Assembly: GCA_965229335.1 (NCBI GenBank)
Contig: OZ245874.1
Span: 3,162,001 to 3,226,000, forward strand
DNA: 64,000 nt
Direction: 5' to 3'
From: JAFKFH01 sp017307375
GTDB lineage: Bacteria; Pseudomonadota; Alphaproteobacteria; Ferrovibrionales; Ferrovibrionaceae
The translations under genes were made by a program, and so were the position numbers. Below, piece by piece: positions 17,271 through 30,623 of this stretch; position 1 is the stretch's first letter, and the number at the start of each line of letters is the position of its first letter. The notes under the pieces are model-generated. The model was not told the origin of the DNA. It made no database searches and saw only the letters and a list, made by a program, of their open reading frames with translations.

Positions 17271-17776
17271 CGCAACCCCCGATATGGAATCGGCGTCCAG
17301 CTTGGTCTTCGAATCAGCCGGAATCAATTGCCCTCGGACAGAGGCGACAGCACGAGTCGATTCCGGAGGCGGCGCCCTCCTGTTATCCTTTAAGCGCCGT
17401 TTACCATGGATTCCGGCCGGTTTGGCCGGAATGCGCCGCCTGCATGGCGTTTCGGCTTGACGGCTATCGGGCGCATCGGTATAACCCGCCCACTTTCCAG
17501 CGACGTCGTGTCGGCCCATGTCGATGCACGGCGCTCAAGTCGCGGTCGCGATTGTCCCGTCAGGGGCGGTAGGGCGACCAAGAGATTTCGCACAGACTGC
17601 CCGGTAGCGCGAGGAAACTCGTAGTCGGGCTGGGTGAGATCACCGGGCGAGCAGCAAACCACGGGTTGGGGCTGCTCGTTCATCGTCGTTTGTGGTGTTG
17701 CGCACGGGTGGCGCGATGCGCGGGCGGCGCCGGTGGAAGAGCAGAAGTTTTCGCAGAGGCTGAGGTAGCCAACACG
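17271..17776. promoter_or_regulatory. 506-bp divergent region between the hydrolase gene and rpsL
   Basis: No gene is visible. It holds the promoter of the str operon (17457-17485) and a leader of about 285 nt before rpsL, GC-rich and with several short self-complementary stretches but no hairpin as strong as those in the other ribosomal gaps. The 185 bp next to the hydrolase gene presumably carry its leftward promoter, which I could not define. Confidence 0.5.
17457..17485 (+). promoter_or_regulatory. Sigma70-type promoter of the str-S10-spc cluster
   Basis: TTGACG (17457-17462), a 17-bp spacer and TATAAC (17480-17485) make a near-consensus promoter about 290 bp upstream of rpsL. No comparable promoter is seen between here and adk, so it probably drives most of the 15-kb cluster. 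Confidence 0.75.
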
Positions 17777-18148
17777 ATGCCCACGATCAACCAACTGATC
17801 CGCAAGCCGCGGCTTGCCAGCGCCATCCGGAACAAGGTGCCGGCGATGCAGGGCTGCCCGCAAAAGCGCGGCGTCTGCACCCGCGTGTATACCACCACGC
17901 CGAAGAAGCCGAACTCGGCGCTTCGCAAGGTGGCGCGCGTGCGCCTGACCAACGGCTTCGAGGTCACGAGCTACATCCCGGGCGAAGGCCACAACTTGCA
18001 GGAACATTCGGTGGTGATGATCCGCGGCGGCCGCGTCAAGGATCTGCCCGGTGTCCGCTATCACATCATCCGCGGCGTCCTCGATACCCAGGGCGTCAAG
18101 GATCGTCGCCAGCGCCGGTCGAAGTACGGCGCGAAGCGTCCGAAGTAA
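17777..18148 (+). CDS. rpsL: 30S ribosomal protein S12
   Basis: A 123-residue decoding-centre protein starting [10 protein letters not shown] at the ATG at 17777. The conserved [18 protein letters not shown] and [10 protein letters not shown] segments carry the two lysine regions where streptomycin-resistance mutations occur. Both are in the wild-type form. It is first in the str operon, with rpsG 12 nt downstream. Confidence 0.98.
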   Translation: MPTINQLIRKPRLASAIRNKVPAMQGCPQKRGVCTRVYTTTPKKPNSALRKVARVRLTNGFEVTSYIPGEGHNLQEHSVVMIRGGRVKDLPGVRYHIIRGVLDTQGVKDRRQRRSKYGAKRPK

Positions 18149-18631
<483 letters not shown>

Positions 18632-18669
18632 GTTTCAGTCCGGCAAACCGTTAGAGCAGAGCAGCGACC

Positions 18670-20745
18670 ATGCCCCGCACGACACCGTACGATCGCTACC
18701 GCAATATCGGCATCATGGCCCACATCGATGCCGGCAAGACCACCACGACCGAGCGTGTGCTGTATTACACCGGTCGTTCGCACAAGATCGGCGAAGTCCA
18801 TGATGGCGCTGCCACCATGGATTGGATGGAGCAGGAGCAGGAACGCGGCATCACCATCACCTCGGCCGCGACGACCTGCTTCTGGCGGGACCATCGCATC
18901 AACATCATCGACACCCCGGGCCACGTCGACTTCACCATCGAGGTCGAGCGTTCGCTGCGCGTCCTCGACGGTGCCGTGACCCTGTTCGACGGCGTTGCCG
19001 GCGTCGAGCCGCAGTCGGAGACCGTGTGGCGCCAGGCCGACAAGTACGGCGTGCCGCGCATCTGCTTTGCCAACAAGATGGACCGGATGGGGGCGAACTT
19101 CTACCGGTGCGTCGACATGATCCGCGACCGTCTGGGCGCGAATCCGCTGGTGCTGCAGCTGCCGATCGGCATCGAGAGCGATTTCAAGGGCGTCATCGAC
19201 CTCCTCCGCAATCGCGCGATCATCTGGAAGAACGAAGATCTCGGCGCCGAGTTCTACTACGACGAGATCCCCGAGGATCTTCGCGAGACTGCGGCCGAGT
19301 ATCGCACCAAGATGGTCGAGACCGCGGTCGAGATGGACGAGGCCGCCCTCGAGGCGTATCTCGACGGCGTCGAGCCGGACGAGGCCACGCTGATCGCCTG
19401 CATCCGCAAGGGCACGATCTCCTACGCCTTCGTGCCGGTGCTGTGTGGTTCCGCGTTCAAGAACAAGGGCGTGCAGCCGTTGCTCGATGCGGTCATCGAC
19501 TATCTGCCGTCGCCGGTCGACGTGGCGGCGGTGACCGGCGTCAAGCCGGGCACCGACGTCGAGATGACCCGCAAGACCTCGGACGAAGAGCCCTTCTCGG
19601 GCCTGGCGTTCAAGATCATGAACGACCCGTTCGTCGGCTCGCTGACCTTCGTTCGCGTCTATTCGGGCGTGCTGGAAGCCGGTACCTCGACGCTCAACAC
19701 CGTCAAGGAACAGCGTGAGCGCGTCGGCCGCATGCTGCAGATGCATGCGAACAGCCGCGAGGACATCAAGGAGGCTCGCGCCGGCGATATCGTCGCGCTG
19801 GCCGGCCTGAAGCACACCACGACCGGTGACACCCTGTCGGACCCGCTGCACCCGATCCAGCTGGAGCGGATGGAGTTCCCCGAGCCCGTCATCGAAGTCG
19901 CGGTCGAGCCGAAGACCAAGAACGACCAGGAGAAGATGGGCGTGGCGCTGAACCGCCTCGCCGCCGAGGATCCGTCGTTCCGCGTCACCGTCGACCACGA
20001 GAGCGGCCAGACCGTGATCAAGGGGATGGGCGAACTCCATCTCGAGATCCTGGTCGACCGCATGCGTCGCGAATTCAAGGTCGAGTGCAACGTCGGCGCC
20101 CCGCAGGTCGCCTACCGCGAGACCTTCACCAAGGTCGGCGAAATCGACTACACCCACAAGAAGCAGTCCGGTGGTTCGGGCCAGTTCGCCCGCATCAAGC
20201 TGCGTATCGAGCCGGGTGAAGTCGGGTCGGGCATCATCTTCGAGAACGCCGTCGTCGGCGGCTCCGTTCCGAAGGAATACATTCCGGCCGTCGAAAAGGG
20301 CATCCGCGCCACCGCCGAGACCGGCGTTCTGGCCGGCTTCCCGGTCATCGATTTCAAGGCGGTCCTGACCGACGGCGCCTACCACGACGTCGACTCGTCT
20401 GCCCTGGCCTTCGAAATCGCGTCCCGTGCGGCGTTCCGCGAGGTTGGCCCGAAGGCCGGCGTCAAGTTGCTCGAGCCGATGATGAAGGTCGAGGTCGTGA
20501 CCCCGGAAGACTTCGTCGGCGACGTCATGGGCGACCTGTCGTCCCGCCGCGGCCAGCTGACCGGCACCGAGCCGCGCGGCAACGCCACGGTGATCAACGC
20601 GATGGTCCCGCTCGCCAACATGTTCGGCTACGTCAACAACCTGCGGTCGATGACCCAGGGCCGTGCGACGTACAGCATGACCTTCGACCACTATGCGCAG
20701 GTGCCGCAGGCAGTCTCGGACGAAGTCCGGGCGAAGATGGCCTGA
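18670..20745 (+). CDS. fusA: Elongation factor G
   Basis: A 691-residue translocation GTPase. The G motifs are [16 protein letters not shown] (P loop, residues about 14-29), [15 protein letters not shown] and NKMDRMG, followed by domains II to V ([26 protein letters not shown]). It matches canonical EF-G, not the shorter FusB or TetM-like variants. It lies between rpsG and the second tuf. Confidence 0.98.
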   Translation: MPRTTPYDRYRNIGIMAHIDAGKTTTTERVLYYTGRSHKIGEVHDGAATMDWMEQEQERGITITSAATTCFWRDHRINIIDTPGHVDFTIEVERSLRVLDGAVTLFDGVAGVEPQSETVWRQADKYGVPRICFANKMDRMGANFYRCVDMIRDRLGANPLVLQLPIGIESDFKGVIDLLRNRAIIWKNEDLGAEFYYDEIPEDLRETAAEYRTKMVETAVEMDEAALEAYLDGVEPDEATLIACIRKGTISYAFVPVLCGSAFKNKGVQPLLDAVIDYLPSPVDVAAVTGVKPGTDVEMTRKTSDEEPFSGLAFKIMNDPFVGSLTFVRVYSGVLEAGTSTLNTVKEQRERVGRMLQMHANSREDIKEARAGDIVALAGLKHTTTGDTLSDPLHPIQLERMEFPEPVIEVAVEPKTKNDQEKMGVALNRLAAEDPSFRVTVDHESGQTVIKGMGELHLEILVDRMRREFKVECNVGAPQVAYRETFTKVGEIDYTHKKQSGGSGQFARIKLRIEPGEVGSGIIFENAVVGGSVPKEYIPAVEKGIRATAETGVLAGFPVIDFKAVLTDGAYHDVDSSALAFEIASRAAFREVGPKAGVKLLEPMMKVEVVTPEDFVGDVMGDLSSRRGQLTGTEPRGNATVINAMVPLANMFGYVNNLRSMTQGRATYSMTFDHYAQVPQAVSDEVRAKMA

Positions 20746-20793
20746 GACCTGAGACCAGCAGCACCCTAAGGAACCCTTCTAGGAGTTCGGAAG

Positions 20794-21984
<1,191 letters not shown>

Positions 21985-22061
21985 GCGGAACGGCGTAAGG
22001 CATCGTTGCGCGGCGGCGGGGTTCGCCCTCGCCGTCGCGAAAGCGAAGGAAGATTGGGAAG

Positions 22062-22370
<309 letters not shown>

Positions 22371-22392
22371 CGGCGCGGAGAGGAGACTGACT

Positions 22393-23100
22393 ATGCGTAC
22401 CGGTCTCGTCGCCCGTAAGCTGGGCATGACCAGGCTCTTCATCGAGGACGGCAGCCACGTCCCGGTGACCGTCCTGAAGATCGACAACTGCCAGGTGGTG
22501 GCCCAGCGTACCGAGGAGCGCGACGGCTACACCGCGCTGCAGCTCGGCGTGGGCGCTGCCAAGGTGAAGAACGTGACCAAGGCGATGCGCGGCCACTTCG
22601 CCGCCGCCGCGGTCGAACCCAAGCGCAAGCTGGTCGAGTTCCGCGTGTCGAACGACGCGCTGATCGCGGTCGGCGCCGAGCTGACCGCCGACCACTTCGT
22701 CGCCGGCCAGCGCGTCGACGTCGTGGGCGACACCATCGGTAAGGGTTTCGCCGGCGTCATGAAGCGCCACAACTTCCGCGGCCTGGAAGCGACCCACGGC
22801 GTGTCCGTCAGCCATCGTTCGCATGGTTCGACCGGTCAGCGCCAGGATCCGGGCCGTACGTTCAAGGGCAAGAAGATGGCGGGCCACATGGGCGACGTTC
22901 GCGTCACCCAGCAGAACCTCGAGATCGTCCGCACGGACGTCGAGCGTGGCCTGATCATGGTCAAGGGTTCGATCCCGGGCGCCGAGGGCGGCTGGGTTCT
23001 GATCAAGGACGCGGTCAAGCGGCCGCGGCCGGAGAATGTCCCCTATCCGGGTGCCTTCAAGGCGCCGGCGGCGGACGCTCAGGCCGAGCAGAAGGCGTAA
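22393..23100 (+). CDS. rplC: 50S ribosomal protein L3
   Basis: A 235-residue early-assembly protein. It begins [16 protein letters not shown] and contains the long loop with [19 protein letters not shown], whose glutamine is methylated by PrmB in related bacteria. An alanine-rich C-terminal tail of about 20 residues is an alphaproteobacterial feature. rplD begins 5 nt downstream. Confidence 0.98.
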   Translation: MRTGLVARKLGMTRLFIEDGSHVPVTVLKIDNCQVVAQRTEERDGYTALQLGVGAAKVKNVTKAMRGHFAAAAVEPKRKLVEFRVSNDALIAVGAELTADHFVAGQRVDVVGDTIGKGFAGVMKRHNFRGLEATHGVSVSHRSHGSTGQRQDPGRTFKGKKMAGHMGDVRVTQQNLEIVRTDVERGLIMVKGSIPGAEGGWVLIKDAVKRPRPENVPYPGAFKAPAADAQAEQKA

Positions 23101-23105
23101 GCGAG

Positions 23106-23726
23106 ATGGAAGCGAAGGTCACTAATCTCGACAACCAGGCCGTCGGCACCATCCAGCTGGCGGACGAGGTCTTCGGCGTCGATCCGCGCGTGGATCTGCT
23201 GCAGCGCATGGTGGTCTACCAGCTGGCCCGTCGCCAGCAGGGCACCCACAAGACGAAGACCTACGGCGAGGTCTCGTACTCGACCAAGAAGATCGTGCGC
23301 CAGAAGGGTTCGGGCGGCGCCCGTCACGGCGGCCGCGGCGCTCCGCAGTTCCGCGGCGGCGGCAAGGCTTTCGGCCCGGTCGTGCGCAGCCATGCCTCGG
23401 AGATGCCCAAGAAGGTCCGCAAGCTGGCCCTGAAGGTGGCGCTGTCGACCAAGGCGCGCGAAGGCAAGCTGATCGTCGTCGACGACCTGAAGCTCGGCGA
23501 GGGCCGCACCCGCGTCCTCGCCCAGAAGCTCGGCGGCCTCGGCCTGAACTCGGTGCTGTTCATCGGCGGCAACGAGCTTGACCTGAACTTCGCCCGCGCG
23601 GCCCAGAACCTGCCGCATGTCGACGTACTGCCGCAGCAGGGCGCGAACGTGTACGACATCCTCCGCCGCGATACCCTGGTCCTGTCCAAGGCCGCGGTCG
23701 AGACCCTGGAGGCGCGCCTGAAATGA
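23106..23726 (+). CDS. rplD: 50S ribosomal protein L4
   Basis: A 206-residue exit-tunnel protein. The basic extended loop ([20 protein letters not shown], residues about 63-82) reaches the tunnel constriction. The C-terminal part reads [23 protein letters not shown]. It overlaps the rplW start by 4 nt (ATGA), so the two are translationally coupled. L4 represses the S10 operon in enterics; this is not demonstrated here. Confidence 0.98.
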   Translation: MEAKVTNLDNQAVGTIQLADEVFGVDPRVDLLQRMVVYQLARRQQGTHKTKTYGEVSYSTKKIVRQKGSGGARHGGRGAPQFRGGGKAFGPVVRSHASEMPKKVRKLALKVALSTKAREGKLIVVDDLKLGEGRTRVLAQKLGGLGLNSVLFIGGNELDLNFARAAQNLPHVDVLPQQGANVYDILRRDTLVLSKAAVETLEARLK

Positions 23727-24016
23727 TCGCCGAGAAGCATTACGACATCATTCTGTCCCCGGTGATCACCGAAAAGGCCACCCGGGTTTCGGAATACAAC
23801 CAGGTCGCCTTCAAGGTGGCGGACGACGCGACCAAGCCGGAGATCAAGGCGGCGGTCGAGAAGCTGTTCAACGTCAAGGTGACGGCGGTGAACACGCTGG
23901 TGGTCAAGGGCAAGAAGAAGCTGTTCCGCGGCCGCCCTGGCCAGCGTTCGGACTACAAGAAAGCGATCGTGACGCTGGCCGAAGGCCAGAAGATCGACGT
24001 GACCACGGGGATCTGA
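23723..24016 (+). CDS. rplW: 50S ribosomal protein L23
   Basis: A 97-residue protein at the tunnel exit that forms the docking site for trigger factor and SRP. Features are [15 protein letters not shown] near the N-terminus and the [20 protein letters not shown] basic loop. It overlaps rplD by 4 nt and is 4 nt from rplB. Confidence 0.97.
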   Translation: MIAEKHYDIILSPVITEKATRVSEYNQVAFKVADDATKPEIKAAVEKLFNVKVTAVNTLVVKGKKKLFRGRPGQRSDYKKAIVTLAEGQKIDVTTGI

Positions 24017-24020
24017 CGCC

Positions 24021-24857
24021 ATGGCGCTGAAGACATTCAAGCCGACGACGCCGTCGCAGCGCGGCCTCGTCCTCGTCGACCGCTCGACCCTGTGGAAGGG
24101 CAAGCCGGTCAAGGAACTGACCGAGGGTCTGAAGAACTCGGGCGGGCGCAACAATACCGGCCGCATCACCACTCGCCATCACGGCGGTGGTCACAAGCGC
24201 CGCTATCGCCTGGTCGACTTCAAGCGCCGCAAGTTCGATGCGGTCGCGACCGTCGAGCGCCTGGAATACGACCCGAACCGTTCGGCGTTCATCGCGCTGG
24301 TCAAGTACGAGGACGGCGAGCAGGCCTACATCCTGGCCCCGCAGCGCCTCAAGGCCGGCGACCAGGTCGTGTCGGGCGAGCGCGTCGACATCAAGCCGGG
24401 CAACGCGATGCCGCTGAAGGCCATTCCGGTCGGCACCGTCATCCACAACGTCGAGCTGAAGCCCGGCAAGGGCGGCCAGATCGCACGTTCGGCGGGCACC
24501 TTCGTCCAGCTGGTCGGCAAGGACCGCGGCTTCGCGATCCTGCGCCTGTCGTCGGGCGAACAGCGCCTCGTCAACCTGTCGTGCATGGCGACGGTCGGCG
24601 CGGTGTCGAACCCCGACAACCAGAACGTCAAGATCGGCAAGGCCGGTCGTACCCGCTGGAAGGGCGTTCGCCCGACCGTGCGCGGCGTCGTGATGAACCC
24701 GGTAGACCATCCGCACGGCGGTGGTGAAGGCCGTACCTCGGGCGGCCGTCATCCGGTCACCCCGTGGGGCAAGCCGACGAAGGGCAAGCGGACCCGTAAC
24801 AACAAGCGTTCGCAGGGCATGATCCTGCGCCGCCGCCCGTCGGGCAAGCATAGCTAA
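24021..24857 (+). CDS. rplB: 50S ribosomal protein L2
   Basis: A 278-residue peptidyl-transferase-centre protein. It has the N-terminal [22 protein letters not shown] segment and the C-terminal signature [22 protein letters not shown] with the conserved histidine implicated in peptidyl transferase function. The length is standard. Confidence 0.98.
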   Translation: MALKTFKPTTPSQRGLVLVDRSTLWKGKPVKELTEGLKNSGGRNNTGRITTRHHGGGHKRRYRLVDFKRRKFDAVATVERLEYDPNRSAFIALVKYEDGEQAYILAPQRLKAGDQVVSGERVDIKPGNAMPLKAIPVGTVIHNVELKPGKGGQIARSAGTFVQLVGKDRGFAILRLSSGEQRLVNLSCMATVGAVSNPDNQNVKIGKAGRTRWKGVRPTVRGVVMNPVDHPHGGGEGRTSGGRHPVTPWGKPTKGKRTRNNKRSQGMILRRRPSGKHS

Positions 24858-24867
24858 GGAGTAGGTC

Positions 24868-25146
24868 GTGGCACGTTCAGTCTGGAAAGGCCCGTTCGTC
24901 GACGGCTTCCTCCTGAAGAAGGTGGAGACGGTTCGCAGCTCGGGTCGCAAGGAAGTCATCAAGACCTGGTCGCGGCGTTCGACGATCGTCCCGCAGTTCG
25001 TCGGGGTGACGTTCGGCGTCTACAACGGTCATAAGTTCATTCCTGTCCTGGTGAATGAGGACATGGTGGGTCACAAGCTCGGCGAATTCTCGCCGACGCG
25101 GACCTTCACCGGTCACACCGCGGACAAGAAGGCGAAGAGGGGCTAA
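24868..25146 (+). CDS. rpsS: 30S ribosomal protein S19
   Basis: A 92-residue 30S head protein, read from a GTG at 24868 ([20 protein letters not shown]) with AAGGAGTAGGTC upstream. It contains the signature [25 protein letters not shown] and ends in [16 protein letters not shown]. It forms the S13-S19 complex with rpsM encoded further on. Confidence 0.98.
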   Translation: MARSVWKGPFVDGFLLKKVETVRSSGRKEVIKTWSRRSTIVPQFVGVTFGVYNGHKFIPVLVNEDMVGHKLGEFSPTRTFTGHTADKKAKRG

Positions 25147-25150
25147 GGCC

Positions 25151-25531
25151 ATGTCGAAGCAAGCGCGCGAGCGCACCCTTGGCGACAACGAGGCGAAGGC
25201 CGAGCTGCGGAACATCCGCACCTCGCCGCGCAAGTTGAACCTGGTCGCCCAGCTGATCCGCGGCAAGGCCGTCGGCACGGCCCTGGCCGAGCTGACGTTC
25301 TCCAAGCGCCGGATCGCCCAGGACGTCAAGAAGGCGCTGCAGTCGGCCGTGGCCAACGCCGAGAACAACCATCAGCTCGACGTCGATCGTCTGGTGGTCA
25401 AGGAAGCGTCGGTCGGCAAGGGTCTGGTGATGAAGCGGTTCCACGCCCGCGGCCGCGGCCGCGGGGCCCCGGTGCACAAGCCGTTCAGCCACATCACCGT
25501 GATCGTCGCCGAACGCGAGGAGGCGAACTAA
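25151..25531 (+). CDS. rplV: 50S ribosomal protein L22
   Basis: A 126-residue protein starting [20 protein letters not shown] at 25151, 4 nt after rpsS. The C-terminal beta hairpin ([20 protein letters not shown]) lines the exit tunnel and is where macrolide-resistance changes occur in other species. The stop codon overlaps the rpsC start by one base. Confidence 0.97.
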   Translation: MSKQARERTLGDNEAKAELRNIRTSPRKLNLVAQLIRGKAVGTALAELTFSKRRIAQDVKKALQSAVANAENNHQLDVDRLVVKEASVGKGLVMKRFHARGRGRGAPVHKPFSHITVIVAEREEAN

Positions 25532-26211
25532 TGGGTCAGAAAGTCAATCCGGTCGGGCTGCGGCTCGGCGTCAACCGGACCTGGGACTCGCGCTGGTTTG
25601 CCGGCGCGAAGGACTACGCGGGGATGCTGCACGAGGATCTCAAGATCCGTAAGTTCCTCGAGGCGCGCCTGGCCCAGGCCGGCGTCAGCCGCATCGTGAT
25701 CGAGCGGCCGGCCAAGAAGGCCCGCATCACCATCCACTCGGCGCGTCCGGGCGTGGTGATCGGCAAGAAGGGCGCCGACATCGAGAAGCTGCGCGCCGAG
25801 CTGGCCAAGATGACCAAGTCGGAGGTCAACCTGAACATCGTCGAGATCCGCAAGCCGGAAATCGACGCCAAGTTGATCGCCGAGAACATCGCCCAGCAGC
25901 TGGAGCGCCGCGTGGCCTTCCGCCGTGCGATGAAGCGCGCCGTGCAGTCGGCGATGCGCCTGGGTGGCCAGGGTATCCGCATCAACTGCTCGGGCCGTCT
26001 GGGTGGCGCCGAAATCGCCCGTATCGAATGGTATCGCGAAGGCCGGGTGCCGCTGCACACGCTGCGCGCCGACATCGATTTCGGTCGCGCGACCGCCAAG
26101 ACCGCCTACGGCACCTGCGGCGTCAAGGTGTGGGTGTTCAAGGGCGAAGTGATGGCCCACGACCCGATGGCCCAGGACAAGCGTCTCGCCGAACAGGCGA
26201 GCGGGCGCTAA
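25531..26211 (+). CDS. rpsC: 30S ribosomal protein S3
   Basis: A 226-residue protein with an N-terminal KH domain ([20 protein letters not shown], residues about 71-90) and the C-terminal S3 domain ([20 protein letters not shown]). It forms part of the mRNA entry channel helicase. The ATG shares its A with the rplV stop codon (TAATG). Confidence 0.98.
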   Translation: MGQKVNPVGLRLGVNRTWDSRWFAGAKDYAGMLHEDLKIRKFLEARLAQAGVSRIVIERPAKKARITIHSARPGVVIGKKGADIEKLRAELAKMTKSEVNLNIVEIRKPEIDAKLIAENIAQQLERRVAFRRAMKRAVQSAMRLGGQGIRINCSGRLGGAEIARIEWYREGRVPLHTLRADIDFGRATAKTAYGTCGVKVWVFKGEVMAHDPMAQDKRLAEQASGR

Positions 26212-26234
26212 GCCGAGTTTGGGAGTAGACCAAT

Positions 26235-26654
26235 ATGTTGTCACCGAAACGGACGAAGTTCCGCAAGGCGCATAAGGGCCGCATCAAGGGCATGGCGAAG
26301 GGCGGCACTGCGCTGAACTTCGGCGCGTTCGGCCTGAAGGCGCTGGAGCCGATGCGCGTCACCGCGCGTCAGATCGAGGCGACCCGCCGTGCGATCACCC
26401 GTCACATGAAGCGTGCCGGCCGCGTCTGGATCCGGATCTTCCCGGACGTGCCGGTCAGCCGCAAGCCTGCCGAAGTCCGCATGGGCTCGGGCAAGGGCTC
26501 GCCGGAATACTGGGTCGCGCGCGTGGCCCCGGGCCGCATCATGTTCGAGATCGACGGCGTGTCGGCGGAAATCGCGAAGGAAGCCTTCGCGCTGGGCGCC
26601 GCCAAGCTGCCGATCAAGACCAAGGTCGTGACCCGCATGGGCGAGGGAGCGTGA
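26235..26654 (+). CDS. rplP: 50S ribosomal protein L16
   Basis: A 139-residue protein beginning [20 protein letters not shown]. The signature [31 protein letters not shown] places it near the A-site tRNA. It is of standard length and follows rpsC after 23 nt. Confidence 0.98.
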   Translation: MLSPKRTKFRKAHKGRIKGMAKGGTALNFGAFGLKALEPMRVTARQIEATRRAITRHMKRAGRVWIRIFPDVPVSRKPAEVRMGSGKGSPEYWVARVAPGRIMFEIDGVSAEIAKEAFALGAAKLPIKTKVVTRMGEGA

Positions 26655-26655
26655 T

Positions 26656-26850
26656 ATGAAGGCGAGCGAACTCGTCGGCAAGACGCCCGACCAGCTCAAG
26701 GAACAGCTGATCGGCCTGAAGAAGGAGCAGTTCAATCTGCGCTTCCAGCAGGCTACCGGCCAGCTCGAGAACACGGCGCGGGTGCGTCAGGTGCGTCGCG
26801 ACGTCGCGCGGATCAAGACCGCGCTGACGAAGCTGGCGAACAAGAAGTAA
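26656..26850 (+). CDS. rpmC: 50S ribosomal protein L29
   Basis: A 64-residue two-helix protein ([38 protein letters not shown]) located at the tunnel exit beside L23. It starts 1 nt after the rplP stop. Confidence 0.96.
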   Translation: MKASELVGKTPDQLKEQLIGLKKEQFNLRFQQATGQLENTARVRQVRRDVARIKTALTKLANKK

Positions 26851-26862
26851 CGGAGACCAACG

Positions 26863-27111
26863 ATGCCGAAGCGCGTCCTGCAGGGCGTTGTGGTGAGCGA
26901 CAAGGGCGACAAGACCGTCGTCGTCCAGGTCGAGCGCCGCTTCATGCACCCGATGTACAAGAAGTTCATCCGGCGGACCAAGAAGTACCACGCCCATGAC
27001 GAGGCCAACTCGTTCAAGGTGGGCGACGTGGTGTTCATCGAGGAATGCCGGCCGATGTCGAAGCTCAAGCGCTGGTTGGCCCGGGGATCCGCCCCGGCCG
27101 ACCAGGCCTGA
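26863..27111 (+). CDS. rpsQ: 30S ribosomal protein S17
   Basis: An 82-residue OB-fold protein beginning [20 protein letters not shown] and containing [19 protein letters not shown] and the signature [18 protein letters not shown]. It is a primary 16S rRNA binder and an early assembly factor. Confidence 0.97.
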   Translation: MPKRVLQGVVVSDKGDKTVVVQVERRFMHPMYKKFIRRTKKYHAHDEANSFKVGDVVFIEECRPMSKLKRWLARGSAPADQA

Positions 27112-27134
27112 GCCAGTTTGCGGAGGTCTAACCC

Positions 27135-27503
27135 ATGATCCAGGCCGAAACTAATCTTGACGTCGCCGACAACTCCGGCGCCCGCCGCGTCCAGTGCATC
27201 AAGGTGCTGGGTGGCGCGAAGCGGAAGTTCGCGTCGGTCGGCGACATCATCGTTGTGTCGGTCAAGGAAGCGATCCCCCGCGGCCGCGTGAAGAAGGGTG
27301 ATGTGCATCGCGCCATCATCGTTCGCACGGCCAAGGAGATTCGCCGTCCCGATGGCACCGCGATCCGTTTCGATCGCAACGCGGCCGTTCTGATCAACAA
27401 GCAGAACGAGCCGATCGGCACCCGTATCTTCGGGCCGGTCACCCGCGAATTGCGCGCGAAGAACCACATGAAGATCATCAGCCTCGCGCCGGAGGTGCTG
27501 TAA
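27135..27503 (+). CDS. rplN: 50S ribosomal protein L14
   Basis: A 122-residue protein, [20 protein letters not shown], with the signature [26 protein letters not shown]. It contacts the 30S subunit at bridge B8 and is the binding site of the silencing factor RsfS. It is of standard length. Confidence 0.98.
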   Translation: MIQAETNLDVADNSGARRVQCIKVLGGAKRKFASVGDIIVVSVKEAIPRGRVKKGDVHRAIIVRTAKEIRRPDGTAIRFDRNAAVLINKQNEPIGTRIFGPVTRELRAKNHMKIISLAPEVL

Positions 27504-27505
27504 CC

Positions 27506-27829
27506 ATGGCCGAGAAGTTCAAGATCAAGAAGGGCGACAAGGTCGTCGTCATCACCGGCCGCGACGCCGGCAAGGAAGGCGAAGTGCTGCAGGTGATCCG
27601 CGAGGAACGCCGCGCGGTCGTCTCCGGCGTCAACCTGGTCAAGCGCCACACGAAGCCGAGCCGCACCGATCAGGGCGGCATCGTCTCCAAGGAAGCGCCG
27701 GTCCATATCTCGAACATCGCCATGCGCGATCCCAAGGACGGCAAGCCGACCCGCGTCGGCTTCAAGGTCCTCGAGGATGGCCGTAAGGTGCGCGTCGCCA
27801 AGCGCTCCGGCGAAGTGATTGATCTCTGA
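27506..27829 (+). CDS. rplX: 50S ribosomal protein L24
   Basis: A 107-residue assembly-initiator protein with an N-terminal KOW motif ([20 protein letters not shown], residues about 5-24). It starts 2 nt after the rplN stop, suggesting coupled translation. Confidence 0.97.
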   Translation: MAEKFKIKKGDKVVVITGRDAGKEGEVLQVIREERRAVVSGVNLVKRHTKPSRTDQGGIVSKEAPVHISNIAMRDPKDGKPTRVGFKVLEDGRKVRVAKRSGEVIDL

Positions 27830-27839
27830 GGATACCGCC

Positions 27840-28391
27840 ATGGCTGAAGCCAATCCCCGTCTGAAGGACCATTACGACAACGTGGTCCGGAAGCAGCTGG
27901 TCGAGAAGTTCGGCTACGCCAATCCCATGTCGGTGCCGAAGCTCGACAAGATCGTGATCAACATGGGCGTGGGCGAAGCCGTTGCCGACTCCAAGAAGAT
28001 CCAGGCCGCGGCCGCCGAGCTGGCCGCGATCACCGGCCAGAAGCCGGTGGTGACCAAGGCCCGCAAGTCGATCGCGAACTTCAAGCTGCGCGAGAATCAG
28101 CCGATCGGCGTCAAGGTCACGCTGCGCCGCCAGCAGATGTTCGAGTTCCTCGACCGCCTGATCAACATCGCGCTGCCGCGCGTCCGCGATTTCCGCGGCG
28201 TGCCGCCGAAGAGCTTCGACGGCCGGGGCAACTACGCCCTGGGCCTGAAGGAGCAGATCATTTTTCCGGAAATCGATTACGACAAGATCGATGCGGTTCG
28301 TGGTATGGACATCATCTTCGTGACCACGGCGAAGACCGACGCGGAGGCCAAGGCCCTGCTCGCCGGCTTCAATATGCCGTTCAGCAACTGA
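27840..28391 (+). CDS. rplE: 50S ribosomal protein L5
   Basis: A 183-residue 5S rRNA-binding protein. The start [20 protein letters not shown] at 27840 is preceded by CTGAGGATACC. Signatures are [11 protein letters not shown] and [21 protein letters not shown]. An upstream in-frame ATG at 27819 lies inside rplX and is not favoured. Confidence 0.97.
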   Translation: MAEANPRLKDHYDNVVRKQLVEKFGYANPMSVPKLDKIVINMGVGEAVADSKKIQAAAAELAAITGQKPVVTKARKSIANFKLRENQPIGVKVTLRRQQMFEFLDRLINIALPRVRDFRGVPPKSFDGRGNYALGLKEQIIFPEIDYDKIDAVRGMDIIFVTTAKTDAEAKALLAGFNMPFSN

Positions 28392-28401
28392 GGACGAGAC
28401 G

Positions 28402-28707
28402 ATGGCCAAGAAGAGCTCCATCGAGAAGAACGAGCGGCGCAAGAAGATGACGGCGCAGCTCCGCAACAAGCGGGCGCGCCTGAAGGCTCAGGTGATGAAC
28501 CGTGAGGCCGAGCCCGAGGAGCGCTTCGCCGCGGCCCTCAAGCTGGCCGAGATGCCGCGCAACTCGGCGAAGAATCGCATTCGCCTGCGCTGCAAGATCA
28601 CCGGCCGTTCGCGCGGCAACTATCGCAAGCTCGAGATTTCGCGCAACATGCTCCGCGAACTGGCCTCGTTCGGCCAGATCCCGGGCATGGTGAAGTCGAG
28701 CTGGTAA
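28402..28707 (+). CDS. rpsN: 30S ribosomal protein S14 (zinc-free type)
   Basis: A 101-residue long-form S14 with only one cysteine, so it is the C-minus form that needs no zinc. The signature is [20 protein letters not shown], followed by the C-terminal [11 protein letters not shown]. The long N-terminal basic region is typical of proteobacterial S14. Confidence 0.97.
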   Translation: MAKKSSIEKNERRKKMTAQLRNKRARLKAQVMNREAEPEERFAAALKLAEMPRNSAKNRIRLRCKITGRSRGNYRKLEISRNMLRELASFGQIPGMVKSSW

Positions 28708-28741
28708 CAGCCTTTTAGGTTTTGGAAGGAGGACAACGGAT

Positions 28742-29137
28742 ATGGCACTGAGCGATCCTCTCGGGGATATGCTGACGCGTATCCGCAACGGGCAGCGTGC
28801 CGGCAAGGCCGTCATCGAAAGCCCGGCTTCGAAGCTGCGTGCAAACGTGCTCGAAGTGCTGAAGAAGGAAGGGTACATCCGCGGCTTCACGCGGTCGGAG
28901 GGGGATGGCAAGCCCACCCTGTCGATCGAGCTGAAGTATTACGACGGGCAGCCGGTCATCAAGACCATCTCCCGCGTGTCGCGCCCCGGCCGTCGCGTCT
29001 ATTCGTCGATCAACGATCTGCCGAAGGTCCGCAACGGACTTGGCATCTCGATCCTGTCGACGCCGCGCGGCGTGATGTCGGACAATGACGCCCGCGCTGC
29101 CAATGTCGGCGGCGAGGTCCTCGCGCACGTATTCTAA
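28742..29137 (+). CDS. rpsH: 30S ribosomal protein S8
   Basis: A 131-residue protein beginning [20 protein letters not shown]. The C-terminal signature reads [21 protein letters not shown] strong Shine-Dalgarno (GGAAGGAGG) precedes it. S8 is the translational repressor of the spc operon in E. coli. Confidence 0.98.
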   Translation: MALSDPLGDMLTRIRNGQRAGKAVIESPASKLRANVLEVLKKEGYIRGFTRSEGDGKPTLSIELKYYDGQPVIKTISRVSRPGRRVYSSINDLPKVRNGLGISILSTPRGVMSDNDARAANVGGEVLAHVF

Positions 29138-29150
29138 GGAGGACCGGTCA

Positions 29151-29684
29151 ATGTCGCGTATCGGCAAGCATGCTGTGGCCGTCCCCGCCGGGGTGACGGT
29201 GCAGGTCAACGGTCAGGAAGTGACGGCGAAGGGTCCGAAGGGCGCGCTCGCCGTGCGTGTCGTCGACGATCTCGACGTCGCGCTGGCCGACGGCAAGGTT
29301 TCGGTCAAGCCGCGCACCACGTCGCGCCGCGCCCGCATGATGTGGGGCATGCAGCGCACGCTGGTGTCGAACCTGGTCAAGGGTGTGTCGACGGGGTTCA
29401 AGGTCGACCTCGAGATCAACGGCGTCGGCTATCGTGCCAACGTCCAGGGCCCGAACCTGGTTCTGCAGCTCGGCTACAGCCACGAGATCGTCTACCCGAT
29501 CCCGGAAGGCATCGAGATCAAGGTCGAGAAGCAGACTGCCATCTCGATCTCGGGCGCCGACAAGCAGCGCGTCGGTCAGATTGCGGCGGAAATCCGGTCG
29601 TACCGTGGTCCCGAGCCCTACAAGGGCAAGGGCATCAAGTACGCGACCGAGACCATCCTCCGCAAGGAAGGCAAGAAGAAGTAA
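29151..29684 (+). CDS. rplF: 50S ribosomal protein L6
   Basis: A 177-residue protein starting [20 protein letters not shown] at the ATG at 29151, preceded by TAAGGAGGACC. It has two L6 repeats, with the C-terminal signature [20 protein letters not shown]. It lies near the factor-binding site. Confidence 0.98.
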   Translation: MSRIGKHAVAVPAGVTVQVNGQEVTAKGPKGALAVRVVDDLDVALADGKVSVKPRTTSRRARMMWGMQRTLVSNLVKGVSTGFKVDLEINGVGYRANVQGPNLVLQLGYSHEIVYPIPEGIEIKVEKQTAISISGADKQRVGQIAAEIRSYRGPEPYKGKGIKYATETILRKEGKKK

Positions 29685-29695
29685 GGATCGCCGCC

Positions 29696-30058
29696 ATGCT
29701 GAAGAAGGATCAACTGTTCGAGCGCCGCAAGCAGCGCGTGCGCACGACCCTCCGCGCGACTGCCTATGGCCGTCCCCGGCTGTCGGTGTTCCGCTCGTCC
29801 AAGCACATCTATGTCCAGGTCATCGACGATCTCAAGGGCGTGACCCTGGTCGCGGCCTCGTCGCTGGACAAGGAGCTGAAGGGCTCGCTGAAGACCGGCG
29901 CCGACAAGGCGGCGGCCGAGGCGGTCGGCAAGCTCGTCGCCGAGCGCGCCAAGAAGGCCGGTATCGACAAGGTCGTGTTCGACCGCGGCGGTTACATCTA
30001 TCACGGCCGCATCAAGGCCTTGGCAGACGGAGCCCGCGAGGGCGGGCTCGAGTTCTGA
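29696..30058 (+). CDS. rplR: 50S ribosomal protein L18
   Basis: A 120-residue 5S rRNA-binding protein starting [20 protein letters not shown] at 29696. The C-terminal signature is [20 protein letters not shown]. It works with L5 to load 5S rRNA. It starts 11 nt after rplF. Confidence 0.97.
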   Translation: MLKKDQLFERRKQRVRTTLRATAYGRPRLSVFRSSKHIYVQVIDDLKGVTLVAASSLDKELKGSLKTGADKAAAEAVGKLVAERAKKAGIDKVVFDRGGYIYHGRIKALADGAREGGLEF

Positions 30059-30087
30059 TCGCCGGCACGAGAGAAGGTTAGACAACT

Positions 30088-30618
30088 ATGCGTCCTGAAC
30101 GTGAAGATCGTGGCGACGGCGAACTGGTCGACAAGCTGGTCAGCATCAACCGCGTCGCCAAGGTGGTGAAGGGCGGCCGGCGCTTCGGCTTTGCCGCCCT
30201 CGTCGTCGTCGGCGACCAGAAGGGCCGGGTCGGTTATGGCTCGGGCAAGGCGCGCGAGGTGCCGGAGGCGATCCGCAAGGCGACCGAGCGGGCCAAGCGC
30301 AACCTGGTCCGCGTGCCGCTGCGCGAAGGCCGGACCCTGCATCACGACGTCGCCGGCCATCACGGTGCCGGCAAGGTGCTGCTGCGCGCCGCGCCGGCCG
30401 GTACCGGCATCATCGCCGGCGGCCCGATGCGCGCCGTGTTCGAAACCCTGGGTGTGGCCGACGTGGTGACCAAGTCGCTCGGCACCTCGAACCCGCACAA
30501 CATGGTCAAGGCGACGTTCGATGCCCTGACCAATCTGGCGGCGCCGCGTGCGGTCGCTGCCCGCCGCGGCAAGAAGGTGAGCGAGATCATCGGTCGCCGC
30601 AGCGAGACCGAGGAGTAA
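30088..30618 (+). CDS. rpsE: 30S ribosomal protein S5
   Basis: A 176-residue protein with an N-terminal dsRNA-binding-like domain ([20 protein letters not shown]) and the C-terminal S5 domain ([32 protein letters not shown]). It controls decoding fidelity and lines the mRNA entry tunnel. The spectinomycin-binding loop appears intact. Confidence 0.98.
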   Translation: MRPEREDRGDGELVDKLVSINRVAKVVKGGRRFGFAALVVVGDQKGRVGYGSGKAREVPEAIRKATERAKRNLVRVPLREGRTLHHDVAGHHGAGKVLLRAAPAGTGIIAGGPMRAVFETLGVADVVTKSLGTSNPHNMVKATFDALTNLAAPRAVAARRGKKVSEIIGRRSETEE

Positions 30619-30623
30619 GCTCA

